64,000 bases of DNA from Dermacentor variabilis. Taxonomy: Eukaryota; Arthropoda; Arachnida; Ixodida; Ixodidae. The position numbers were made by a program, and so were the translations under genes. The DNA lies in assembly GCF_050947875.1 (NCBI RefSeq), contig NC_134574.1:150820434-150884433 (forward strand), given 5' to 3'. The notes beneath the pieces were generated by a model that searched no databases, was not told the origin of the DNA, and saw only the letters and a program-made list of their open reading frames with translations. Positions within the stretch are counted from its first letter, which is position 1, and every line of letters begins with the position of its first letter. Shown here in pieces: positions 37,765-48,603 of this stretch.

Positions 37765-37960
37765 CCTTGCTGCTAAAGGCGGGGAGGCCGCCGTATTAAT
37801 TTCGAGTTCCATATGACTATTTAACGCGCACCTTAATCTTAGTGCACCAGTATTCTTGCATTCCGCTAGTAAATAAATGCAGTCGCCACTGGCCAGGGAA
37901 TGAACCCGCGACCTCAGGCTCTGCGGCGGAAAGCCATAGCCGCTGTAACCTCCTTGGCAA
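37765..37960 (-). mobile_element. SINE with tRNA-like head (minus)
   Basis: Minus strand: tRNA-like A-box region (GGTTACAGCGGCTATGGC), a B-box-like GGTCGCGGGTTCATTCCC, then the family body with CACTAAGATTAAGGTGCGCG. Diverged from the 24.3-kb copy. It points toward the plus-oriented fragment at 37565, so the two are tail to tail. Confidence 0.7.
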
Positions 37961-40900
37961 TAATACCCCCAGTTCCTGCTTTATCATATGTGAGGGTTTT
38001 GTTTTGTAATGAAAAACGCGCGATAAGCGTGTTACAGTGGTCGTCGGGACAAACCTGGTCGTTCAGTATACCGTTCCGCTTGTGGCAGCGCAACAACCTT
38101 AGAGCAGGCGTAAGATCCCTGAGCGTGATAGGTCGCTGCTCGCTTCTCTGTGGGAGCTGTGGCCGTGCAGACAGTTAGACCAATCCCTCCACTCTACTCC
38201 CCCCCTACCCCCCCCCCCCCCCCCACACACACCCGCTGTATCAAACTTCCTGGTGATCGTTCTGCATCTGACGTGAAAGTGAAAACGCGTGCGTGCGCGC
38301 CGGTATACGTCAAACTATAAGTAGGAAGGGGGAACCCGCGTGTTCTTTTTTGTCGTCACCACACAGCAGCCTTCTATGCTGGAAAATGCCCTGCACACTT
38401 AAAGCCACCCCCCTCCCCTGTCCCATACCAACCACCACTCGACCCAACAACTCCTCTTTGGCATGTCAGAGTGTTCCCCGTTGTGCCCAGACATCGCTGC
38501 TTTACAAACGATTCAAATGACTTTTTGACCGTGAGAAGAGAGGTGGCCGTCCTTAAAATGCAGTCAAACGCTTTCCTTTCCTTCTTTGTTTTTTCTGTCC
38601 TTTTTTTTTCTAAATGTATTTTAACTCCCTCTGCGCCCGCCTGTGGTACGGAATTTTAGTGGGGTTAACAAAGTCCCTACGCTGCGAAGCGTGACATTTC
38701 CACAACATGTCAAGTTAGGGTGACGAGCAGCAGGACCGATTATGGCTTGCACATTTATACAGACTAACATTTTTCCCGATTTCGCAGAGCCACGGTAGTA
38801 ATCCGGATTTTATGAAGTATTATTTGCTGCTATAGAAGCGTTGTCTGTACTTGTTGAACCACATGGAGGTCATACCGTAGGCCCCACAGAGAATTTCCAA
38901 GAGATGTCGGTAAAGTATATCTGACTAAAACAAGACGAATCAGCCACCAGGTACGTATCAGCGTCTTAGTTTACGAACTCTCTCCGCAATGTGAGTCAGG
39001 CGCGTTTTATCAAGTAATAAATGAAGCCCTTTACGAGAAGTGAAGAAATGCTTTACGGATGCTAACTTCAATTTCCTCCGGCCCCTTTATCTGATTACAG
39101 TATTAAAGTCAGTTTTCTTTTTCATTATATCTTTCTTTGTCATCAAAAGGCATCTTCTAAAGAAACTATACAGACTACGGTGTTGGCATTTTCTAAAAAC
39201 TCCATTAACGCTCGCGTGCTTATGTTCAGTTGAAGTACGTGAAGATAGTCAAAATTAATCCAGTTTTATCCCTCCCCCCTCCTGTATTCCTCCTCTGAAA
39301 GTAGTCTCGCGTAGCCAAAGAATATCTTCGAAACACCTAACTCCGTCAATATATCAATAAATCAGTGGATAAACAAACCATTCTAAAGAAACAAGCGCCA
39401 AGCAAACAAAAACACATGCACAAAACTAAGGATCCCTTGTTTTCATATCGTAACAACTGCTCTCAAATACAAATGCAAGATTTTTTTTTTTAAACCTGTT
39501 ACCGAATAAGCCAATGTGCATTTCAGAAAAGGAACAAATTTAGCAACGGCACGTTCCTCGACAACGCTTTCCCACTGTATAACCGTGTACAATACGCTTA
39601 AAAAATATAGAAATAAGTCGAGCCGGGCGTTTCGAAGGTCGGGGGAGTGGGGATTGCTTGCAGGGAAGCCACGCGCTTCGCGAGGAGTATAATGGAGCGA
39701 GTCTAAAGCACCGCGCGCATACATTCGCTTCCCGAACCTGGGTCACACCTCACGCGCACACATACGCCCATGCAAAGACCAGCGGAGAGGAATAAAAGAG
39801 TATCCGCTGCTTCCTACACAGCGAAAAGATAGATGGCGCCGGGAGTCCTCCCTTTTTTTTATCAGCGACATGACACAGGGAGAGCTGTAGAGTGTACACT
39901 TCACATGTCCACGTGACGGCCTCCAACGCACGCAAGACGCAGGCTTATACGCATACAGTATACACATATGAACACGCGTGCAAAACTAGAACCAAAGCGC
40001 GTTCTGGCAGCGTTTGCGGAGAGCGCCTTGTCAGCAGGGGTGCTTCCTTCGCGTCCATTTTCGAAAACACAGAGTCGCATCGGCGTGGGGAGATTGTTTC
40101 CCTTTTCGCGTGAGCGTCTTTATCCTACGCACCATTTCGGCCAACACACACGGTTGATTACGTCCAAATGGACCGGTGATGAATTGTTCTTAACTCGATT
40201 GGTGTCGCTGTTTTTCTTTTTTTTTCTGTTATTTCCTTTTTAGGAGTTCTTCCTTTCGCGAATTAAGTGAATCAGGTGTCCTGACAGTTCTACTTGCGCT
40301 GAGAAAATAGCTGGTCTGTGTGTCGACAGTTGGGGTAATTAATAGTTTCAGGGGGACAGTTGTGTGTGGTAGACTTTTTCTGGATTGCCCGTCTTATTGA
40401 TAACTTTAGGATGGGAGCCATGTGCGCGACAGGTTTAAGAATCTCTGATTATTATAAGTCATGCTGTTGCGGGAGCAGAAGGGAAAGCTACGGTCAAGAA
40501 CACAACTGTAAGATTAAAAAACTCTACTTATTTATATATTGGGAGGAGGGCGTCCTTGGCATTATCGAAGAAAGTCTATTGGGACAGCAAAAACGTGTGA
40601 CGTTACGGATATAATAGGCTATTCACATCTGCATGAAAATTTCGAATTATGTTTAGAGTGACATATTTCGCACTGTACTGTAGAAATATACAGACTTCTT
40701 AGAAAACGCCCCTTTTCCTTCGTCTTTCTTCTTTCTGGCGTAATTCGACACATATACATATTGTCACAATTAGTGAACATCGATATGTTGACAACGCGGC
40801 CACTTGAGCTGCTTGGTACACATTGTTAAACATGTTATTAAGTGCTCTGTTGCGTGGTTCTTTTTGCTGTGTCCTGTGTCACGCTGTTTAAGGATGCTCT

Positions 40901-42806
40901 GTAATAAAATAGATATCTTGCATGAGATCAGATGCACAATTGCTGTGTTTATAGACCTGAAGCACGCAGCTGATGAATATACGTTCGTCATGTCGCTGTA
41001 TGCCAATGATAAAGGGAATGAAATGTGCCAGTTTTTATCTGACATTAGCGCTTATTTAGCCCTACTCAGAAGCAGCTTACCAGAGGAAGCAGCCATAGTA
41101 GTCTTCATTGGCACCTCACTTTTGTAAAATTCCTAATGTTCTCTTGCTGTTAAATTGATTACCTGTCGCATATCCTTCACTGGTTTCATTTTTGAATGTA
41201 CCTCTAATTGTGCTTATAAATGCCTATGATATTGAGCGTCTGTAGAGGCTCCGTTGTGCCAAGACTCCGTGCGGCGCTCAACAGGTACCGCACACAAATG
41301 AATTAGAGCCAATTAGCTCGGTGCTACTAAGAACGCTCAGATTCCGAGTGCATATTTCTGCAGCGGCGTAATTGAACTCCGATCCCAGTCACGGTGGTGT
41401 GCCACAAAGTTTTCTTTTCCTTTTCTTTTTTCTTGACCACAACGTGGTGATGAGGGCATTCTGAAAAGAACTGGCTCGAATTGCGTATAGCCAGTTGTGA
41501 ACTCGTCACTGCTGTCATAGCAACAAAACAAAACAGCCATTGCTCAGGAGCTCCACAGCGACATCTAACGACAATAGATAGTTGTGTCCGTTTGCGCCAA
41601 AAACAAAAAAGAGAGAAAAATACCTAAGAGGCCAGTTTGCCACCGGTATACTTGCAACCAGACAGGAGGAACGAAAACAAGGTGAACGTTTTGACGAACG
41701 TTTATATACCCGTATTGTCATCACAAAAAGGGGCTGACCCCCGGAACCGCTACTTACTGTGCACGTGCTTTTTGTTTTTCATGCCTCGACAATACCAAAA
41801 AAAAAAGAAAGGACACTAAAGAAGCAAATACGGAGCACCTCAACTGACCACCAGCTAGCCGGTGGTGGAGCAGAAGGTGCCGGACCGGCAGAAACCTTTT
41901 AGCAGCTGCGAATTTCGCTGATTGATCACCAACGATGCATATTGTCTGACAGCTGTCTGCAAGCAAACTCGGGACGCTGAACTCTTACACTGGACCATAC
42001 AAGCCGTTGGCATCATGACCTGATCACTGTCCAGTTGTGGCCAAAGATATATTGCAAGAAAACTGGCGCAGAAAGGACAGCAGACAGATTTATCTTCACT
42101 TACACACAATGCCACTAAAGAATCACAGTGATGCCAACCGAAATTGGCAGCCGCCGTTCAAATATATATGCCCTCGCAGAAACATATTCCAGAATTGTCT
42201 TCGAATTATGCGTGATAGAAATACTATTGAGCTCAACGAACGCTCAAGAAAACCTTGAAGGCACTTTATCCATGTTAAGTATACGTTGTTATCGGGGCCC
42301 ATAACTTTATAGCAGGTGACTCAGTAGAATCGCATTGTCTCACAACGGCTCCGCACACTTTCCTTAAATACGCAGCCATCAGGTGTCGCTAATGGATCAT
42401 TGCCCGTCTTCAGCATCGCTGTAAAACGTGCCCGTCAATCTAAGCACACTAACACAATTACGTAAAGAATCAGCGATTTCAAGCCCGCGATTGCTCGAAG
42501 TCGAGCACACCCATAAGGCCAGTATTAGACAAGGAACGGAGCAGCTTACATAATTTTTACGTGAATGCTCCGCACCTGTGGTTCTTATCGCTTTCAAAGC
42601 TAATGTGGCACCCTAGAAAAACACGCTTCTTCCAGATCCTTTCTATTTCTACTCTTATTTTAGGGAAGCCTGCAAAAACAATAAAAAATGCACCCGACCC
42701 GCTGAGCTTATAAGGACGGTCACCTAGCGTGTAGGCCGGATGGAGTGAAATCAGATTATCTAAATGTTTCGGGTGCGACAGTTCCCTGGAGACTGTCGCT
42801 GAGCTG
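37961..42806. other. No gene recognised
   Basis: Nearly five kilobases of unique-looking DNA. Holds a 17-C run at 38208-38224 followed by CA repeats, and short frames such as 40804-41127 (107 codons, plus). No exon, RNA gene or element protein could be supported up to the retrotransposon insertion. Confidence 0.55.
38208..38224. repeat. Poly-C tract (17)
   Basis: Seventeen uninterrupted C followed by (AC)n. Confidence 0.95.
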
Positions 42807-42810
42807 GCGT
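42807..42810. repeat. Target-site duplication, left copy
   Basis: GCGT immediately before the LTR's TG. The same GCGT follows the other LTR at 49719-49722. Four bases fits Ty3/gypsy integrases. Confidence 0.85.
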
Positions 42811-42982
42811 TGTTTGGATCGGACTGCTGGTACGATCTGTTGGGAACTCGGCGCTGACGCCCGTGGTTGTACCTGGGTCGCAAGCCCCAAGGGTAGCGTT
42901 GGCCTGGCGGCCTGGGGTACAACTGGGAGCATCCGAAGGTCCCGGCAAAGCATGAGTCGACTGGTAACAACGAAACAACTTG

Positions 42983-42988
42983 TTTATT
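42983..42988 (-). terminator. Polyadenylation signal in the 3' LTR
   Basis: AATAAA on the minus strand, 112 bases downstream of the matching TATAAAA in the same LTR. This places the end of R shortly beyond it. Confidence 0.6.
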
Positions 42989-43184
42989 TTAACATCGCAA
43001 AGAGTTGGCGGTCAGGTTTGACCGAAGTAGAGAGACGGGAGAGCACTTCACTCAACAGAAGAAATCGGAGCCCTCCTTTTGGCGTCCGGGGGCAGCTGTT
43101 TTTATACTCTCGCAGTTGAGGGCAAGAAGGAACCCCTCAAAAGACGAGCACGTGAATGTACAATGGGCTAATGGTGACGCACAC

Positions 43185-43297
43185 TGTCGTGGCGCTGCGC
43201 ACGATCTCGTAGCACCCTGTCGTGGCGCTGCGCACGATCTCGTAGCACCCTGTCGTGGCGCTGCGCACGATCTCGTAGCACCCTGTCGTGGCGCTGC
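43185..43297. repeat. 33-bp tandem array in U3 (3' LTR)
   Basis: Three exact 33-bp copies starting TGTCGTGGCGCTGCGC at 43185, 43218 and 43251, plus a 14-base partial copy. In element sense it lies upstream of the TATA box. Confidence 0.95.
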
Positions 43298-43331
43298 CGG
43301 TCGGACACAATGACTGTAACGAGAAGATGGT

Positions 43332-43472
43332 CCCTGCTTTGGCATCGCCTGTTTCGGGCACAATGACTGGAACGAGATCCCTGCTTTGGCATCGCCTGTT
43401 TCGGGCCCAATAACTGGAATGAGATCCCTGCTTTGGCATCGCCTGTTTCGGGCACAATGACTGGAACGAGAT
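43332..43472. repeat. 47-bp tandem array in U3 (3' LTR)
   Basis: Three 47-bp copies at 43332, 43379 and 43426, starting CCCTGCTTTGGCATCGCC. The middle copy differs at three positions. Upstream of the promoter in element sense. Confidence 0.95.
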
Positions 43473-43611
43473 CCCTAGGCGGTCGCATCGCCGCAGACGC
43501 GCCTGGAAACACCTGGCGATGAGTGTTGCGGCGACGACGATCGGGCCAAAATGTCTGCCGCCCCGCCGCAGTCGCGCCGGCAAAACCACGTGTCGCAGGC
43601 GAAACGCAACA

Positions 43612-44097
43612 GACCGCCCCGCCGGGGGAAGGAGATCCCGATGGACAGGGGACTGCATCCGCTGTCCGGAGGGATGTCGCTCGATGATGCTCATAACCGA
43701 AGTCGGGCGTCCCTCGACGTTTCCTGAGCGCAGCGCACAGAGAAAGCCTCGTTCTCTTGTTCAGGTTCGCACGGGGCACTGCAAAGTGACTTCGGGAGAG
43801 TTCACATTTTTGTTCTCGTTCCCGGCAAGCGTTAGAACTACGCTGAAAACTCAACCGCTCAGTCAGCAAGCACGGCACAACCCTCACTAAGCCCTGCCAG
43901 GCTCTTTCCCCTTTTTATACCACTGCCTAGTTCCTTACAGTAGTCTAGCATCACTCAGAACGCGTCCACAAATTGAAAAATTGCACTAGAAAGCATATCA
44001 TCACTTTGAAACACTAAACAAAAGCAATATGTTAAAAAAAATCCTGCCTCAGGAAGAAAAACATCAGTAACAAACAATTTTGAGGCTGATTCCTACG
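43612..44097 (-). other. Retrotransposon 3' non-coding region, weak polypurine tract
   Basis: 486 bases between the pol stop and the 3' LTR. No env-like frame. Immediately before the LTR the minus strand reads GGCGGGGCGGTC, G-rich but not the clean purine run expected as plus-strand primer. Minus frames entering the LTR from here are incidental. Confidence 0.6.
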
Positions 44098-47000
44098 TTA
44101 GGGGCTTCGACTTAAGCCATCGGCGTTACCGTTGAGACTCCCCTTTTTGTAACGCACCTCAAAGGAATATTGTTGTAAAGCGAGGCTCCAGCGCAGGAGG
44201 CGGCCATTTTTGGGAGAGATGGTCTGCAGCCATTGGAGAGGGCAGTGATCCGTCTCAATGATAAACCTCGAGCCGGCTAGATAGCATGACAATTTCTGAA
44301 CGGCCCACACGAGACATGCACACTCTTTCTCGGTGGCGCTATACGCCTGCTCACGACTGGTCAGCTTACGACTAGCATACAGGACGGGGTGTTCTACTTC
44401 TCCATTTTCCCGTTGGCACAGTACAACGCCCATGCCTCGCTCACTAGCATCGCACTGAACAATGAACCCTTTTGTATAGTCTGGCGATCGTAGCACAGGC
44501 TGGCTTGTTAGGGCACTCTTTAGGGCGCTAAAAGCTCTTTCCTTGGTCTCGTCCCAGACGACTGTTTGAGGCTCTGTCTTTCTTAGAGCATCCGTCAGGG
44601 GAGCCGCGATATCAGAGTACCTAGGGATGTACCTCTGATAGTAGCCGGCGACACCCAAGAACGACCGAACATCGGTCTTGGTGCGCGGTTGCGGAAAGTC
44701 TCGCACAGCGGCCACTTTTATTTCAGAGGGGCGGCGACGACCCTGACCAATCACGTGACCGAGGTAGACAACCTCGGCCTGTGCTATCTGGCACTTAGGA
44801 GCCTTGACTGTCAAGCCCGCTTCGCGCAGGCGGGTTAGCACTGCCCGCAAGTGTGCCATATGCTCAGACCAGGATGCGGAGAATATCGCTACGTCGTCTA
44901 GATACGGTAAAGCGAATTCTTGCTGTCCCCGCAACACTTTATCCATGAGGCTTGAAAAACAGTATGGCGCGTTCTTCAAACCAAAACTCAACACTTTAGG
45001 ACGGAATGTTCCCATTGGTGAAATGAACGCCGCATACCTACTAGCCTCTTCTGTAAGTGGAACCTGCCAATAACCCCTGACAAGATCTAGGGTGGAAATA
45101 AACTGAGCGCTACTAACTTTCTCAAGGCGCTCCTCGATGTTAGGGATCGGATAAATTTGATCCTTAGTGATGGAATTAAGCCTGCGGTAGTCGACGCAAG
45201 GACGAGGTTCCTTGCCCGGTACCTCAACTAAAATCAAAGGGGAGGTATAATCACTCTCACCTGCCTCAATAACACCGAGCTGTAGCATTTTCTTTACCTC
45301 AGCCTCCATAATATCGCTCTGGCGGGGTGACACCCGATACGCCTTGGATCGTACTGGCTCTGTGGAGGTAAGTTCTATATCATGAGTAAGTACCGAAGTC
45401 CTACCAGGCCTCTCAGAGAACAGACCTTGAAACTCTTGTAATAGCTGGTGTAGTTCGGTTTTCTGCTCGGGCGACAGCGGTGCTTTACTGATAAGGTCAC
45501 TAATGACTTGACCGGTGTCTTCCCTGTTCGTCACTGAGCCTAGTCCCGGAAGCTCGACTGGAAGCTCTTCAGGAACGTTTATCATCATGCACACCACTGC
45601 TTCCCTTTGTCTATAAGGTTTGAGCAGATTACAGTGGTAAACTTGCTGTGCTTTCCGCTTTCCTGGCAGACTTACCACGTAGTTAACGTCTGACAGTTTC
45701 TGAACAATTCGTGCTGGGCCCTCCCACTGCACGTCTAGTTTGTTGTTTAGCGATGTGCGCAATATCATGACCTCATCGCCAACCTCAAAACGACGGGCCC
45801 TGGCTGTCCGATCATAATAAACCTTGGCCCTCTGCTGGGCCTTTGCCATTGCTTCACCTGACAACTCCTGTGCCCTTCTTAAGCGTTCGAGGAGCTTAAG
45901 TACGTACTCCACCACGACTGGGTCGTCGCCCCTACCTTCCCACGATTCTCGAAGCATGCGAAGCGGAGATCGAAGCGAGCGACCGTACACCAGTTCAGCT
46001 GGCGAAAACCCCGTAGCCGCATGCGGCGCGGTCCTTAAAGCAAACATCACCCCAGGCAGACACAGCTCCCAGTCAGTTCGATGTTCAAAACACAACGCTC
46101 TCAACACGCGCTTCATGACGGAGTGGAGCTTCTCAACGGAATTCGACTGTGGGTGGTACACTGAGCTGTGTAGCAGCTTTACCCCACACCTTTCGAGAAA
46201 AGTTGTCGTCAAAGCGCTAGTAAACACTGTGCCCTGATCTGATTGAATTTCTGCAGGAAAACCAACTCGCGCAAATATGGACAGTAGTGCATTGACTATC
46301 TCAACTGAGCTGAGTTCTTTAAGCGGCACTGCTTCAGGGAACTTTGTCGCTGGGCAGATCACAGTCAAAATGTGTCTGTACCCCGTGGCTGTTACCGGCA
46401 GAGGTCCCACAGTATCAATAACGAGCCGTCTAAAAGGCTCCGTAATGATAGGTACCAATTTCAACGGCGCCCTCGATTTGTCCCCTGGTTTGCCCACCCG
46501 CTGACAAGTGTCACATGTCCTCACGAAATGGTCTGCGTCCCGAAAACACCCTGGCCAATAGTACTCTTGCAAGAGACGGTCCTTAGTTTTCTTAACTCCT
46601 AGGTGTCCGGACCACGAACCCCCGTGTGACAAGCGCAACAGATCCTGACGATAGCATTGAGGCACGACCAGCTGATCGAACTCCACTCCTCGGCGGTCTA
46701 GATACTTCCGGTACAGGACTCCACCCCTTTCCACAAAACGCGCAGTTTTCCTGGCGATACCTTCTTTGACATTGCAGCGCACGTTTTCCAGGCTGCCATC
46801 CTTTTTTTGCTCGGCTATCAAAGCCGACCGGCTGACTTTTAGCAACCTATCAAGTCCGTCTGACGTAGGCGCGATGAGCAAATCAGTAGATAGCTCTTCT
46901 AACTTTCCCGAATCGGGATTTTCCTCTCCAGTATCTGGCGCCTTCAACGCTACAGACTCAATTTTATTCAGTTCGGGCGTGCTCTGAATATCAGCTTGCT

Positions 47001-48603
47001 GCGCCTCTGACCCTTTTTCGTTGTTTGATAACGTCGGCCCCGCAACTACCGCCTTTGCAGCGAGCTCCCGAACCTTCGATCTGGTTAAGGCCTGAACACT
47101 AGCTTCACCAAACAAAAGCCCCTTCTCGCGCAGGAGGTGATCGGACCTGTTTGAAAATAGGTACGGGTACTGGGGTGGCAGCATAGATGACACTGCCGCC
47201 TCCGTCTCAAGCGCTCCGAAAGGTCCTTCAATAAGCACCTTTGCTACTGGCAGACACACGCTATGAGCTTCCACGGCTTGCTTGATCCATGCGCACTCGC
47301 CCGTGAACATATGGGGTTCTACGTAAGACGGGTGAACTACATCCATCGTTGCTGCGGAATCGCGAAGCACTCGGCACTCTTTCCCGTTCACGAGGAGGTC
47401 TCGCATGTAAGGCTCGAGAAGCTTCATGTTCTCGTCAGTGCTGCCTATTGAAAAAAAAACAACTTTTGGTGTTGTTTCCGGACACTGCGCCGAAAAGTGA
47501 CCCGGCTTCTGGCACGTATAACAAACGCCCGCTCGCCTCATCTCGAACCGCTTTCTGCGTTCGGCTTCGGCTGCCGCCGTCTCCTTAGGTTCGGTCGCAC
47601 TGCTTCCACTCGCATCCGCACTACGCGTGTTCCCCTTTGCTCTCATGGGTGTGAACTTCGGCCTCTCGAACTTCGAGCCAAATTCACCCTTTTGACCATC
47701 CTTAGCTCCGCGAGCCCGACGCGTCACAAACTCCTCGGCTAGCTCAGCGGCTTTAGCCACCGTACAAACGTCTGGCCTATCCAAGACCCAGTATCGCACG
47801 TTCTCCGGTAACCGATTATAAAACTGTTCTAGCCCGAAACACTGCAGAACTTTATCGTGGTCACCAAACGCTTTCTCTTCTTTGAGCCACTCCTGCATGT
47901 TCGACATAAGCCTATACGCAAACTCTGTATATGACTCACTTCTGCCTTTCTCATTTTCCCGAAACTTCCGACGGAACGCCTCCGCAGACAGCCGGTACTT
48001 TTTTAGAAGACTCGATTTCACTGTGTCGAAATCCTCTGCCTCCTCTCTATCCAAGCGAGCGACTACGTCGGCCGCCTCGCCGGGTAACAAAGTGAGCAAG
48101 CGCTGTGGCCACGTTTCCCGAGAGAACCCCTGCTTCTCGCACGTTCGCTCAAAGTTAACCAGGAACAAACCAATGTCCTCTCCAAGCTTAAACGGCCGCA
48201 TCAGGTCAGTCATTTTGAACAATACTCGTTCTCCTGCACCGTGTGCCTGACTTCCATTACGAGCGCGTTCCATCTCTACCTCAAGACGCTTCATTTCCAA
48301 AGCGTGTTGACGGTCACGCTCTTGTTGCTCTCGCTCTTTCTGTTCTTTAAGTTCGCGCTCTTCTTTTTCTTTCTGTTCTTTAAGTTCGCGCTCCTGTTTC
48401 TCTTTTTGCTCTTTAAGTTCGCGCTCCTGTCTTTTTGACCTCTCCTCAATAGTCTCAAGGCATTCCGACAGCTCGTCATCCTCAGCCTCTAACTCAAGAA
48501 TAGCCTTTAGCAGTTCAGGTTTTCTTAGTTTGTCTGAGACATCCAGACCCAACTCTCTTGCAAGCTCCAACAATTTCGGTTTGCGCAACGACTTCAAATC
48601 CAT
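44098..48603 (-). CDS. gag-pol: Gag-Pol polyprotein, order Gag-PR-INT-RT-RNaseH (1501 aa)
   Basis: Single frame, ATG in strong context (gcagccATGG), TAA stop. Residues 3-38: SAP-like motif. 50-115: charged coiled coil with 11-residue RELKEQKEK repeats. 130-297: capsid whose 200-293 part (KYRLSAEAFRRKFR, LEQFYNRLPENVRYWV, AAELAEEF) resembles the SCAN domain. 361-374: CCHC knuckle C-x2-C-x4-H-x4-C. About 411-490: protease-like, active box D415-S-A-A-T instead of the usual D-S/T-G-A. 660-700: integrase zinc finger H-x6-H-x29-C-x2-C. D730, D789, E824: DD(34)E triad. About 938-977: GPY/F-like module (WEGPARIV). 1085-1290: gypsy-type RT with VDYRRLN, LDLVRGYWQ, FGLKNAPYCF and YLDD (D1236, D1237). 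1378-1499: RNase H with D1385, E1425, D1452, and terminal ADGLSR. No frameshift separates gag from pol. Integrase before RT matches Gmr1-like elements and is opposite to ordinary gypsy. Confidence 0.97.
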   Translation of the reverse strand: MDLKSLRKPKLLELARELGLDVSDKLRKPELLKAILELEAEDDELSECLETIEERSKRQERELKEQKEKQERELKEQKEKEERELKEQKEREQQERDRQHALEMKRLEVEMERARNGSQAHGAGERVLFKMTDLMRPFKLGEDIGLFLVNFERTCEKQGFSRETWPQRLLTLLPGEAADVVARLDREEAEDFDTVKSSLLKKYRLSAEAFRRKFRENEKGRSESYTEFAYRLMSNMQEWLKEEKAFGDHDKVLQCFGLEQFYNRLPENVRYWVLDRPDVCTVAKAAELAEEFVTRRARGAKDGQKGEFGSKFERPKFTPMRAKGNTRSADASGSSATEPKETAAAEAERRKRFEMRRAGVCYTCQKPGHFSAQCPETTPKVVFFSIGSTDENMKLLEPYMRDLLVNGKECRVLRDSAATMDVVHPSYVEPHMFTGECAWIKQAVEAHSVCLPVAKVLIEGPFGALETEAAVSSMLPPQYPYLFSNRSDHLLREKGLLFGEASVQALTRSKVRELAAKAVVAGPTLSNNEKGSEAQQADIQSTPELNKIESVALKAPDTGEENPDSGKLEELSTDLLIAPTSDGLDRLLKVSRSALIAEQKKDGSLENVRCNVKEGIARKTARFVERGGVLYRKYLDRRGVEFDQLVVPQCYRQDLLRLSHGGSWSGHLGVKKTKDRLLQEYYWPGCFRDADHFVRTCDTCQRVGKPGDKSRAPLKLVPIITEPFRRLVIDTVGPLPVTATGYRHILTVICPATKFPEAVPLKELSSVEIVNALLSIFARVGFPAEIQSDQGTVFTSALTTTFLERCGVKLLHSSVYHPQSNSVEKLHSVMKRVLRALCFEHRTDWELCLPGVMFALRTAPHAATGFSPAELVYGRSLRSPLRMLRESWEGRGDDPVVVEYVLKLLERLRRAQELSGEAMAKAQQRAKVYYDRTARARRFEVGDEVMILRTSLNNKLDVQWEGPARIVQKLSDVNYVVSLPGKRKAQQVYHCNLLKPYRQREAVVCMMINVPEELPVELPGLGSVTNREDTGQVISDLISKAPLSPEQKTELHQLLQEFQGLFSERPGRTSVLTHDIELTSTEPVRSKAYRVSPRQSDIMEAEVKKMLQLGVIEAGESDYTSPLILVEVPGKEPRPCVDYRRLNSITKDQIYPIPNIEERLEKVSSAQFISTLDLVRGYWQVPLTEEASRYAAFISPMGTFRPKVLSFGLKNAPYCFSSLMDKVLRGQQEFALPYLDDVAIFSASWSEHMAHLRAVLTRLREAGLTVKAPKCQIAQAEVVYLGHVIGQGRRRPSEIKVAAVRDFPQPRTKTDVRSFLGVAGYYQRYIPRYSDIAAPLTDALRKTEPQTVVWDETKERAFSALKSALTSQPVLRSPDYTKGFIVQCDASERGMGVVLCQRENGEVEHPVLYASRKLTSREQAYSATEKECACLVWAVQKLSCYLAGSRFIIETDHCPLQWLQTISPKNGRLLRWSLALQQYSFEVRYKKGSLNGNADGLSRSP
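48330..48432 (-). repeat. 33-bp coding minisatellite in gag coiled coil
   Basis: Three tandem 33-bp units encode repeated RELKEQKEK blocks (residues 61-90). The in-frame period makes copy-number change harmless to the reading frame. Confidence 0.85.

Larger units (their letters stand above)
42811..43611 (-). repeat. 3' LTR
   Basis: 801 bp, plus strand starts TGTTTGGATC and ends GAAACGCAACA. Same sequence and length as 48918-49718. Contains the 33-bp and 47-bp tandem arrays (43185-43297, 43332-43472). Confidence 0.97.

Noticed and set aside
40804..41127. 107-codon plus frame containing AVFIDLKHAADEYTF, resembling an RT motif
   Set aside because: Only a short stretch resembles the RT aspartate box; no other RT boxes in any frame nearby.
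43168..43887. 239-codon minus frame across the 3' LTR border, possible env
   Set aside because: Most of it is the U3 tandem arrays read in frame (repeated residues such as RHDRVLRDRAQ). No signal peptide, transmembrane segment or cleavage site.
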